Assembly (NCBI GenBank): GCA_026122225.1
Contig: JANEZZ010002681.1
Location: 434,001-498,000, forward strand
Source of the DNA: Heloderma charlesbogerti
Taxonomy: Eukaryota; Chordata; Lepidosauria; Squamata; Helodermatidae
Reading direction: 5' to 3'
DNA: 64,000 nucleotides
Shown here one piece after another: positions 34,191-44,658 of the stretch; within the stretch, counting starts at the first letter, position 1, and each line of letters begins with the position of its first letter. Both the position numbers and the translations under genes were made by a program. The notes below the pieces were generated by a model, which was given only the letters and a program-made list of their open reading frames with translations, was not told the origin of the DNA and searched no databases.

Positions 34191-35562
34191 AGAACTTGGT
34201 TTTCTCAGAACTCTCTTTTCCAGCGCCTTTATTGGCTGCACATTCCCAATGTAGCATATGATTGGTTCAGCTCACTGCCACTGTCATGGTTGCAAAAAAA
34301 TACTGTGATTTAAAATGGTGCATGGCTAGAGCTTGGACTGGCCAAAGCAAGGTTTCCCTTTACTGCATGTTAAATTGTTAATCCTTGCCCTGCTACTATT
34401 GTTGCCTGTTTGGGGGTCATTTGGTGCCACCACCACAACAACAACCAACACCTGCTTCTATGAATGATAAGGGGGCAGAAGAGAAGAAATGGGGAGGGAG
34501 GGAGAAGACTGAGGAAGAGGGAAACAAATGTTAGATAACAGGAACAACTCTGCATGCTTCCAGACAATAGGGGGAGATAGAGAACATAGCTTGTTCATCC
34601 TCCTTATTGTCCTGTAACTTGATCAGTTCCCTTTTCCTGCTCCCTCCCCTTCCTCTTCCTTCTTCCTCCTTTTCCTCTGCCTCTGTAACAAGCACTATAT
34701 GGCTCTCCCCAAGGAGGAAGCCAGTGACCACACCTCATGCCTTCACTCACTTACGCTCACACACACAGCTCTAAGGGGTGCTTGTAATTAAACAATGTTA
34801 GATAGCCTTCTCTGACAATGTGTATTAAAGCACTAATAAAGTAAGTTGATCTGAACTTCTTTTAAACTGGCTCTAGCCTGTGCTTATTAACGTGTGTTGC
34901 CACATTTTCTCTACATAAAGTAACTCTGCTGTAAGTCACACCAGACTTCCCAACAACAGATGGCTCCCTTTTCCTAACCCTTTTCCCCAGACTTTGTACA
35001 GTGGTGCTTTGTACATTGGTGCTTTCACTACAGTTTTACTTCAACTTCAACTGTAAAATTATATATACTCTGTGTGTGTGTGTGCGCGCGCGCATATATG
35101 GGACCTGTTTATTCCCTTCTTGTTGTTGCCTGGTAAGGGTGTGGGAAACAAGCAAGGCGCGGCGGGGGGATAACAGGGAAACAAAGTAGCCAGGATGGTA
35201 CCCCTCAAAGAGATCTTGCCCAGGGGCTCCCCCAGTCCTGACAGGACCACTGTCTACATAGATCAATGGTCTGATTTAGCTTTATACATCCATTTGGAAT
35301 TTGGCCTAAGTAGAGAGAGTCACACTCTCAGGAATTCTTAGCAGTATCATATACATTCACGTTATAACTATTACTCTCTTGCTACATTGTTACTGGCCAA
35401 GTGACTGGCACTGACAGGAATTCTAGCAGTGTAAAATGGGAACATTCTAAAAAAAAGAAGTAAACTGCATACTTTACAGATGTTGAAGGGGTGTTTCGAT
35501 CTCCGTTAAAGCCTATTCTCTAGCGATTACTGTTACGATGTACTCCATTACTGGCTTTTAAA

Positions 35563-35601
<39 letters not shown>

Positions 35602-36189
35602 GGAGCAGTCATCATATTCCCTTTATTTTCTCATGGAAATATAGAGCGGAAACCACCAAGTGATTTTGCAGAAATCATCTTTCAGTCCCCCCAACCCCCA
35701 TCAGTTACTCACCTGCTAGTGAACCAATCTACAAGAATTTGGAGAATTCAGGAGAGTGTGGGATATTTTTGTTGTGGGATATTTTCCCTCGGGAGGCAGA
35801 GCGATGTTCACAGAGCACAAGGCAAGATGATCAATACCATTATCTGTACGTTTTTAACTGTGTTTCACCGCTTACCATCTATGGTGTTTCTGGAAAGGGG
35901 CTGGGAATTGAGCAAGCAACATGCTAGCGATTTTCTATCACTCTACCTCTTGGGAGATATTTTTAAAAACTCTCTGAGAATAGAGGTGAGAGACAGCAGA
36001 GTAAAAACACAATACTGGAGCTAGTTTTTGGTTTTGACCTGCAAGAAGGTGGGCAACTCAGGCACAATCCTATGGGGATAGTCTGCCGCCTCTGAACTTG
36101 TATGCAACTGACTATATAATGCAGGGTGGGTAGATTGTGGGGATCTACTTGACACTCCAACCGCCCTGCATTTGCAGCTAGATGGTTGA
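34191..36189. other. No gene; microsatellites only
   Basis: Contains an alternating TG/CG tract at about 35070-35097 and an (ATT)n run at 35563-35600. No coding feature supported. Confidence 0.5.
35563..35600. repeat. (ATT)n microsatellite
   Basis: Trinucleotide run. Confidence 0.9.
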
Positions 36190-36477
36190 TCTTCATCATA
36201 GCAGAAGAATGCATGCATATGAAAAATGAGTACATTCCCAAAGTGTGTACATTTAAAAAATGTATACAATTGATCCATACATTTGTGGAAAATATGCACA
36301 GAAACACGCATGGATTTTCATGTGGAAAAACAACAGCAGCAACAGCAGCAACAACAACAACAACAACAACAACAAAGTTCTCAATCAGAGACAGACTTGA
36401 GTCAGAACAAGCTTTGAGATGGAATTCAGAGAACTTCCATGAGCTCAAGTTTAGCTGATTGATTCACACACCCCTAC
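36190..36477. mobile_element. hAT-like element fragment, right part
   Basis: Shares AATGCATGCATATGAAAAAT, GCATGGATTTTCATGTGGAA and CAGACTTGAGTCAGAACAAG with the element at 43725-45616. It ends TTCACACACCCCTA. An AAC/AGC simple repeat (36330-36375) has expanded inside it. Left end missing. Confidence 0.6.
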
Positions 36478-36691
36478 TTATCAGACACAATAAAAGAAGA
36501 AATACCCAAAAAAGGACAAAAGAGGACACCAATTTGTATAAAATGTGCGTATCCTAATTTATATTTGTATATACAAATGTAGGGGGAATTATTATAGTTT
36601 AAATAGAAATACATACAACACATTTTACCATTATGTGGAACACTGCAGCCAGATGACTTTTGTTCCTTACTCAATCTGGTGTCCAGGTTAT

Positions 36692-37210
36692 CTTAAGAAC
36701 ATAAGAAGAGCCATACTGGATCAGACCAAGGGTCCATCTAGTCCAGCATTCTGTTCACACAACGGCTAACCAGCTGTCAACCAGGAACCTACAAGCAGGG
36801 CATGAGCACAACAGCACCCTCCCACCCATGTTCCCCAGCAAGTGGTGTATGCACACTGCCTCTGGCACTGGAGGTAGCACATAGCCATCTAGACTAGTAA
36901 CCACTGATAGCCTTTTCCTCCATGAATTTGTCCAACCTCCTTTTAAAGCCACCCAAGTTGGTGGCCATTGCTACATCCTCGGGTAGTGAGTTTCATAGTT
37001 CGACTGTATGCTGTGTGAAGAAATATTTCCTTTTATCTGTCCTGAATCTCCCACCAATCAGCTTCATTGGTGCATTCCTGCATTGAGCAGGGGGTTGGAC
37101 TTGATGGCCTTGTAGGCCCCTTCCAACCCTACTATTCTATGATTCTATGATTCATAGGATGACCCGGGGTTCTAGTATTTTGAGAGAGGGAGAAAAATAT
37201 CTTCCTATCT
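36692..37210 (-). mobile_element. CR1-like LINE 3' end, interrupted by a CR1 tail
   Basis: Starts with TTAAGAACATAAGAAGAGCC and TGGATCAGACCAAGGGTCC, the reverse of the CR1-like 3' end. The minus strand encodes a degraded KLVLVGGFKRRLDKFMEE-like C-terminus. It is split at 37073-37152 by the end of another CR1, then resumes at ATAGGATGACCCGGGGTTCT. Confidence 0.75.
37073..37152 (+). mobile_element. CR1 LINE 3' tail, about 80 bp
   Basis: TGCATTCCTGCATTGAGCAG, GGGGTTGGACTTGATGGCC and the terminal TTCTATGATTCTATGATTC are the CR1 3' end. CTTCATTGG before and TTCATAGG after suggest a short target duplication. Confidence 0.8.
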
Positions 37211-38472
37211 ATATTCTCCATACCATGCACAGTTTTATATACCTCTTGATGGACAGCTTCAAGCAAGGCCTAGGCCTTCCTTCTGATGGTTCTTCATCTT
37301 TAAATTGGACTTGGCCCTTCAAACAGAGGACACCTTCAAAATAGAGGACAGTCCCCTGGCAGCCCTTCAAATAGAGGACTGCCCTCTGCAAAAGAGGACA
37401 CATGGCCACCCTAAGTATAATTGACAGAGTACAAAAGGGAAATGGGATGGGTGGGAAGAAGAAAATACAATAAGCAAATTCAGATATCAGTGGAATGGCC
37501 CATGACGAGGACTCACACAACAGTTGGTCCAACCAAGCCAACAGAGAGGGCCATGGTGTCTCACATTTTCCTTTCATGTAGCCAGGTGGATAGGCTGCTG
37601 ATAGTTCTGGGAGTGGATGAGACAAATAAGCAAGGAAGAACTAATGATCATATACTGTATGCATACTTGTATCTTAAAAACAACAACACCCACCCTTATT
37701 TCATAGCACCTTCTTGAGATTGAGCTCCTTGTTAAGCCACACATGCATACCAGATCAGAAACCCTAGAAAACAGGGGAGTGGTTAAATTGTCCATAGCAC
37801 TTGGTCCCATGATGACCAAACTATCCCAGAATGAGATAGTAGGGTGGATTGGCCATCATCTTCATGGCCTCAGATCACCCGGTTGCTGAGAGATGCCTTC
37901 CATGAGCACCATGATAAGTTAATTGTCATCTCTGTTCTTCAGCTGAAGGATTCCTTCATATATCATTGCAGTGACCCAGGAGCTACTTTTCCATGGCTTC
38001 ATCTCATGCCACTGTTGTAAAGTTTGGAAGTCAAAAGAACTTGGGTGAGGTACATGATGATGCAGGTTTTCCCTTCTGATCGTCCCTGGAAGCGATGACA
38101 GTTGAGTGGCAGCACTGGTGTAATTAGCCACACACCATGTGGTTCTCTGACTCCCAAACCTTACTGTAGTGGTCTGGTACAAAGCCACTCAAAAGCCACT
38201 CCTAAGCCACTGTGGAACCACATGGGGATGGTGCAATGAGGTAATTTTAGACCGTGGACATAATAGTCTTATGGGGCTCCTCCTTTCAATGGCCAGGTGT
38301 ATAATGCCAGTTGTGAAGCACAGAACCATCATTTCTCCTCGTTCCCAACCATCACCCCATGCTTTACAACTTGTTTTACTTTCCTGATATGTGAGAACAA
38401 CAATAACAACAGAACTGTTTGCCAACATCATCATCATATCATCATATTTGACCATGTGCAGTTTTGCATTTT
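37211..38472. other. No gene recognised
   Basis: No motif-bearing frame or known repeat seen. Confidence 0.5.
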
Positions 38473-38813
38473 GTTGTTCAGTCGTTCAGTCATGTCTGAC
38501 TCTTCGTGACCCCATGGACCATAGCACGCCAGGCCTTCCTGTCCTCCGCTCTCTCCCGGAGTGTGCTCAAGTTCATATTCATTGCATTGGTGATGCTATC
38601 CAGCCATCTCATCCTCTGCTGTCCCCTTCTCCTTTTGCCTTCAATCTTTCCCAGCATCAGGGTCTTTTCCAGGGAGTTTTCTCTTTGCATCAGTTGGCCA
38701 AAATATTTGAGCTTCAGCTTCAGAATCTGTCCTTCCAGTGAGCAGTCAGGGTTGATTTCCTTTAGGACTGACTGATTTGACCTTGTTGCAGTCCAGGGGA
38801 CTCGTAAGAGCTC
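38473..38813 (-). mobile_element. Bov-B LINE, short 3' fragment
   Basis: The minus-strand frame 38690-38490 gives REDSLEKTL-type text ending LRERAEDRKAWRAMVHGVTK. The 3' end has the GTCACGAAGAGTCAGACATG and AACAACAA tail. Similarity stops after the GTCCCCTGGACTGCAA region near 38813. Confidence 0.9.
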
Positions 38814-38920
38814 ACTTAAATCATAGCACCACAGGAATAAAATATGGTTACTTCTCCTGTCTTGAGACCCTTGTCAACTGCCACTCTCTGTGTGGTCATT
38901 TGGTGGTGAGGGGGAAGGGG

Positions 38921-39884
38921 TAGGGATGCACGAAAGTCACTTACCTGGTCTCGCAGCTTGCTTCGCGGTGGGGGGGAGGCGCTTCGCTGCTCCCCCCGAA
39001 GTTCAGGCCAGAGGGGGGAGGCTTCCCTCCTCGCCCGGCCGAAATTCAGGCCGGGGGGGAAGGCTTCCCGCCTCGCCCGGCCGAAATTCAGGCCGGGGAG
39101 AAGCGCCCCGTCTCCCCAGCCACAAACTTCAAAAGAAAAAAAAAATGCCCCCGTGATAGGCTACGTGACGATTAACAAAGCCTATCACGGCTAGATCTGC
39201 AAAGTCAGCCATGATAGGCTACGTTAATCGTCACGTAGCCTATCATGGGTGACTTTGAAAAAACAAAAACTAAGCGCGTACACAAATGGTGGCCCCCATA
39301 GGGAGCCACCATTCGCGTTCCTTATTTGGTCCCTGTAGTCTACGTAAAGATTTACATAGACTAAGGCGAAAATAAGGGCAACGCTATTTGCGTTGTCCTT
39401 ATTTTCGCCGTAGTCTACGTAAATCTTTACGTAGACTACAGGGACCACCAAATAAGGAACGCGAATGGCAGCTCCCTATGGGGGCCGCCATTAGCCGTAC
39501 GCGCTTTTTTTTTTTTAAAGTCACCCATGATAGGCTACGTGACGATCAACGTAGCCTATCATGGCTGACTTTGCAAATCTAGCTGTGATAGGCTACGTTA
39601 ATTGTTACGTAGCCTATCACAGGGGCGTTTGTTTTTTTTTTACTTTTCTTGTAATGGCAGCGGCGGCAGCCGGTCAAAAGACCGGCTGCCACCCCTGCCC
39701 CTGATGAAGACCTGCCGAACCGCCGCCGGGACCCGCCGCCAGGAGGGACATTCGTGAAACGTAAGTCCCATCCCGGGGGGGGGGCGGGGGGGCGGAGAAT
39801 TTCTCCCCAAACAACCTTCGGAGGACCGAATGCGTTGGCACCCGGCCCCCTGAAGTTTCGGGGAGAAATTCTCCCCCATCCCTA
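38921..39884. mobile_element. Element B: palindromic hAT-like element, 964 bp
   Basis: TAGGGATG...CATCCCTA ends with a perfect 8-bp target duplication GGAAGGGG (38913-38920 and 39885-39892). The core 39147-39627 is one large palindrome centred at 39387. Each arm contains smaller palindromes of the type TGATAGGCTACGT...ACGTAGCCTATCA, and a GCAAATGG/CCCATAGGGAGCC hairpin. A GGTCAAAAGACC hairpin lies at 39668-39689. Outward motifs are ACTTACC (38939-38945) and GTAAGT (39761-39766, preceded by AC rather than GG). No transposase. Confidence 0.93.
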
Positions 39885-39984
39885 GGAAGGGGGTTATACT
39901 GTGGTGCCCTGGACTTTGGCCCCAAGTTCCAGCCCTAGCTGCACCATTGGTGGTAAGTAAACCCAGGAATCCTACATATATTTG

Positions 39985-40204
39985 CAGTGGAGACTGGTGG
40001 CTCTGAAGTTGGTGGGGCTGTAAATCCATTCTGGGTTTTAGTCAGAACCAGGTAGAACTCTAAAGGAGCTATCCAAGGTGCTGAACCCTATCCCCAAACT
40101 GGGTTCAGCACCTTTGGTAGCTCTTTTACAGTTCTGCCTGGTTCTGATTGGAACACAGAATGGAATTACAGCTCCACCAAAATCAGAGTCACCGGCTTCT
40201 ACTG
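39985..40204. mobile_element. Palindromic hAT-like MITE, 220 bp
   Basis: Arms of about 105 bp pair across a short loop near 40090 (GGTGCTGAACCC / GGGTTCAGCACC). Ends CAGTGGAGAC and CTTCTACTG. Flanks TATATTTG (39977-39984) and CATATTTG (40205-40212) are an 8-bp target duplication with one mismatch, which fits hAT. Confidence 0.85.
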
Positions 40205-40212
40205 CATATTTG

Positions 40213-41139
40213 AAATTGGTGCTTAAAATTTCCTGTCAACAAGCTCGAGTTCCAGATGCTCTCTTTTTCCAATTTATTACAGGGTAAAATATCCCTGCAA
40301 TGCTGGCACATTGCTAATTTCCATGTAATGATATGGTCTATCAGTTGGTATATTTCTGCCTAAGCTTGTATTTGCTGCTGCACCAAATCTTAGGGAAAGA
40401 CTTATGAGCTAAAATTTCCCACTATTATGTACAGCACACCTGGGCTTGTCTCCCCCACCCCTTGGTTAGACCTCATTGATGCCATTCCTCCTGCTGCCTT
40501 GAACACAGCGGAAACTTTAATATAAAGAGAGATACTAAACTTGGAGGTCAAATTATTAGTTTGCTTCTCTTGCTTGTCAGGACTGATTACTACCAAGGTA
40601 TGTCATGACTTTAAAGAACCAAGTAACAAGTCACATATGTGTGGCCATTAAGCAGAGGACAGGAAAGCAATCAATAGAAGTACTGCAATCAAAAGGATGA
40701 CATTCACCCTAGGTGACCAGATGAGGGAATAATAACAAAACACAGAAATAACTAAGCTCTGCTGAATTCCAAGATGTATTGATTGACTCATAATGACTGT
40801 AACGGATTAGAGAAAGAGAAAACTGATGTTTCCCTTTTGTTTCAGTTATTTCTTGAAGCCCTTGATTTGCAATAATATCAGTGTGGGCTTTGTAGCACAC
40901 CTTACCCAACATCACTGGGTCTATCTGCAAGAGTAATGAATGCTGATCAAGAACATAAGCTTTATACAGTCAGATTATTGGTCTATCCAGGAACATAGAT
41001 GTTGCCTCCTGCTAAGCCAGACCCCTGTTCCATCTAGCCCAATATTGTCAACACTGACTGGCAGAGGCGCTCCAGGGTTTCAAGCAGGTGTTTTTCCAGC
41101 CCTGCCTGGAGATGCCAGGGACCAAACAAAATGAGGAAT
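40213..41139. other. No gene recognised
   Basis: No supportable feature. Confidence 0.5.
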
Positions 41140-41189
41140 TTGAAGAATATTTGAAGAACCAGGGAATATGAAGAACTATATTCTTCCAT

Positions 41190-41229
<40 letters not shown>

Positions 41230-41425
41230 GAATCTCCCTCAATCCAGCTGTTCCCTGGAACCCCCCCCCCATTCACCCAACGGTCTTCTGAGATAACTAA
41301 CAGGAGGTTTGATCAGGAGCTGGATGTGGAAATACAAAGCTGAGAGGAGAGGAGAACCAACTCTGTGCATGTCTACTCAGAAGTAAGTCTTACTGAGTTC
41401 AATGCGACTTTCTCCTACACATGTC
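41140..41425. repeat. Unclassified dispersed repeat (see 4680-5175)
   Basis: Shares segments with 4680-5175 in mixed orientation. Contains a (TG)n run at 41191-41228 and ends with the palindromic AAGTAAGTCTTACTGAG type repeat. Confidence 0.6.
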
Positions 41426-41455
41426 CTTGGTGTCTCACTTCTCCCTGTGCTTTAT

Positions 41456-42009
41456 TAAGGATGGACGAAAGTCCCTTACCTGGTCCCGCAGCTGTTTTCG
41501 GGGGGGGGAGGCGCTCCGGTTCTCCCCCCCAAATTCTTGGTGGGGGGGAGGTGCCCTGCCCCTCTCCACTGAAATTCTGGCCAAGGGGGAGTGCCCCGTC
41601 TCCCCGGCCGCGAAATAAAAAAGTAAATTGTAAAAAACAAAAAACAAAAACGTGATAGGCTACGTAACGATTTACGTAGCCTATCACGGCTAGATTTTCA
41701 AAGTCAGCCGTGATAGGCTACGTAAATCTTTACGTAGCCTATCACGTTGTTGTTGTTTTTTTAACTTTACTGGGGAATGGCGGCGGCGGCAGCCGGTCGA
41801 AAGACCGACCGCCGCCCTCGCCCCCGCTGAAACGCCGCCGAAACGCCGCCAGGACCCGCCGCCGAGAGGGACATTCGCACGAGGTAAGTCCCATCCCGGG
41901 GGGGGGGGTGGCGGGGCGTGGCGGAGAATTTCCCCACCAATTTCGGGGGGCCGAATGCGTTGGCATTCGGCCTCCCAGAGATTCGTGGAGAAATTCTCCG
42001 CCATCCCTA
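41456..42009. mobile_element. Element C: palindromic hAT-like element, short version
   Basis: Ends TAAGGATG and CATCCCTA. The terminal regions match elements A, B and D (GGACGAAAGTCCCTTACC at the left, GGAGAAATTCTCCGCCATCC at the right). The core holds only two of the TGATAGGCTACGTAA palindromes, so the middle is deleted relative to B and D. Outward motifs CCTTACC (41474-41480) and GGTAAGT (41883-41889). Hairpin GGTCGAAAGACC at 41791-41810. No convincing target duplication. Confidence 0.85.
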
Positions 42010-42735
42010 TTTATCCAGATGGAACGTTATGGTTAGAAACTGTTCTGGGAGAGACAAACCAAAGAGTGAGCCTGCATGGAAGTGTTGCCTTTGTCCCTTC
42101 TCAGCTTCTTCCTGGGAGGCAAGGACATTTGGGAAGGGTTTTCAGTTAGCAGGTCACTCAAAGCACACAGCTGTTGCTTTCTTTTCCCTCTCAGGTTTCA
42201 GATGGTACCACTCAGACTGACCAGATCACAAAGATTAATAGTTTATTAGCATATGAACACTGCCAGAGTCCACCACCTCAGATTTTTTTTCTGAATTATG
42301 ATACAAACTGACCTGACTGTACCTCCTGGACTAATCTGAGGATTAGAACTTGGTTATCCACCAGGCTTTGCATTTCCCAGCTGTTCTCGGGAGAAAACAT
42401 ATCAAAATGCATATATTTTAAATATATATGTGGATGAAAATATACATTTAGGGTGCAATCCTATACATATTTAGACAGAAAAAAAGCCCTACAACCCCAG
42501 CATTCCCCAGCCAGCTAGGATTATGTCCTTAAAAATTGATATTTTGAAATATAAGATGCTTAGAACTATAACTTGAAATACCATTTTTTTTCATGCAGCT
42601 GGTTTTAAATGTCAGGTTCCTGCAGAACAGACATATGGATGAATATATACAGAAGTGATACTGACCAACCAGAAACAGACTGATTTGCCCATCCCTATTT
42701 TCAGAAACCAGGTCTGAAGGAGCCCTGGGTAAAGT
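42010..42735. other. No gene; fragment of the 664-770 repeat
   Basis: 42450-42520 (GGTGCAATCCTATACATATT, TTTAGACAG, CAGCATTCCCCAGCC) is one arm of the palindromic repeat at 664-770. A lone CATCCCTA end occurs near 42690. Otherwise featureless. Confidence 0.5.
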
Positions 42736-43449
42736 TAGGGATGTTAATGGGGGTTTACGGATTCCCCACCGTCTGCTCCGGTGGGGAATCCATGGGGGGG
42801 GAGGCGATCTGTTCCACCACCCCTCCGGAATCCTCCAGAGCGGTTCTGCTCCACTCGGATTCCGGGGGGGGGACTGGCTTGGGGGCGCTTACCTTCCCTC
42901 CTGCCAGGCAGAGCTGTTCACCTCCTCCCTGTCCCTGCCAATTGCCTTTAAAAAAAGGTCTTAAAAAAAAGGCGATCAGGAGGATGTGCCCATAGACTTA
43001 TACACAAATAGAGTCATGAATCTTGTGTATACGTCTATGTGTCCATAGGCTTATATGCAAGATTCACCGCTCTATTTTGCATATAAGTCTATGGGCACAT
43101 CCTGCTGATCGCATGTGCCCATAGACGTATATGCAAAATAGAGCGGTGAATCTTGCGTATAAGCCTATGGACACATAGACTTATATGCAAGATTCATGAC
43201 TCTATATGTGCATAAGTCTATGGGCACATCCTCCCGATTACCTTTTTTTTAAGACTTTTTTTAAAAGGCAATTGGCAGGGACAGGGAGGAGGCAAACAGC
43301 TCTGTCTGGAAGAAGCAGCTGAGTGCCATTCCACCTCCAGTCCTCCTGGAGCAGAGGTAAGTGGTCCCGATCCGCTGCGGATTCCTGAGGCCGGATTCCA
43401 AAGAAGCTGGCCTCATCTGAATCCACAGTGGATTTCTCTGACATCCCTA
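42736..43449. mobile_element. Element G: palindromic hAT-like element with a different core
   Basis: TAGGGATG...CATCCCTA ends like elements A-F. The core (about 42965-43240) is made of CCATAGACTTATACAC and GCATATAAGTCTATGGGC units arranged as nested palindromes centred near 43105. It shares nothing obvious with the TACGTA-type cores. Outward motifs GCTTACC (42887-42893) and GGTAAGT (43356-43362). Its right end overlaps the TAGGGATG start of the next element, and no target duplication was found. Confidence 0.82.
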
Positions 43450-43690
43450 GGGATGTGTATGGATTGTGTAAAATCCCTTCCCTCTGTGTTTCTCAGATTG
43501 TCAGGCACCTTTCAGTCAGGCACCTTTCATAGAGTGCCAGGCACCTTTCATAGAGCATTTTTTCTATGATGAAATCTGTGAAAGTTAGAAAACTGGTTTG
43601 CAGGTCTGTGGAATCCACCCAACAAGGGCAAAGCCAGTCTGCTGCAGAATCTGCAAATCAGATTCATGAAAATCCAAACTCATTTGGTCC
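43448..43690. mobile_element. hAT-like element fragment (K/N family)
   Basis: Starts TAGGGATGTGTATGGATTG and follows the pattern of 52640-53097 (TGTGTAAAATC, TCTCAGATTGTCAGGCACC). A local CAGGCACCTTTCA duplication is visible. The right terminus is lost. Confidence 0.6.
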
Positions 43691-43800
43691 CATTGCATAT
43701 TAGCATCAGGCAACTGGATTTACCTAGGGATGTATAAGAAATTTGTTTCAGTTCATTTTTGATCAGAATTTACCCAGTTTGCATCTTCTGGATCAAACAC

Positions 43801-44350
43801 TAGGGATGGCAGGGGTGCCTGTTTCGGTCCGCAAATCCATAGGACCACCTGCACCCTCCGAACTTCACCCACCAAGACCTCCCCCCAGCTCAAGATCCTC
43901 CCACTCTCAGTGAGCAGCCCACAACTCACCCAGACCTGTCCGTCTCTGTGGCGATTGCCATGTTTTTAAAAAACATGGTGATCGGAAGTCTGTGTCCATA
44001 GACTTATACACAAAAAGTGCTGTGAGTCTTGCAAATATGGGCAATTCACAATGCTTTTTGCATATAAGTCTATGTGCACACATAGACTTATATGCAAAAA
44101 GTACCATGAATTGCCCATACACACAAGGTTCACAGCACTTTTTGTGTATAAGTGTATGGACACATACTTCCAATCACCATGTCTTTTAAAAACATGGCAA
44201 TCGTGATGGGGGCAGATGGGTTTGGTAAGTTGCAGGCTGCTCACTGAGCATGAGAGAGGCTCAAGAGTAGTCCAGGGACTGGCAAGGAGGGGCAAGGGCT
44301 GGGTGGCACCTGGAACACCTGGACAGGTGGGGGGCACCTATCCATCCTTA
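43801..44350. mobile_element. Element I: palindromic hAT-like element, 550 bp
   Basis: Ends TAGGGATG and CATCCTTA with a perfect 8-bp target duplication TCAAACAC (43793-43800 and 44351-44358). The core 43987-44166 is a palindrome centred near 44075, built from CATAGACTTATAcacAAAAAG-type units related to element G. Flanking hairpins GTTTTTAAAAAACATGG surround it. Outward motifs are ACTCACC (43924-43930) and GGTAAGT (44224-44230). Confidence 0.9.
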
Positions 44351-44658
44351 TCAAACACAGACTTGGGCACAATCTACTGTCGAAGTCTGTACATTTCTGA
44401 GCTTGCAACGTGATTTGCAGGCCCCCAAAATGCTTTCAACAGTATGTGTACATCTGAAAAATGTGTGTGAAAAAATGCGTGCTTTTGAAAAATGCACAGA
44501 AACATCTTTAATCAACAGAAGAAGAATGCATGCATTTCAAATATGCACACAATTGACAAATACATTTGGAAAAATACACACAAAAATATGCATGGATTTT
44601 CATGTAGAACTTAAAAACAAAACAAAACAAAAAACACAATCTGATACAGACTTGAGTT

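Noticed and set aside
39147..39627. Repeated palindromes as a CRISPR array
   Set aside because: Units differ, spacing is irregular, the arms are self-complementary, and the context is a vertebrate hAT-like element.
41776..41889. GC-rich ATGGCGGCGGCGG as a host CpG-island first exon
   Set aside because: The same module occurs in many hAT-like elements with target duplications, so it belongs to the element.
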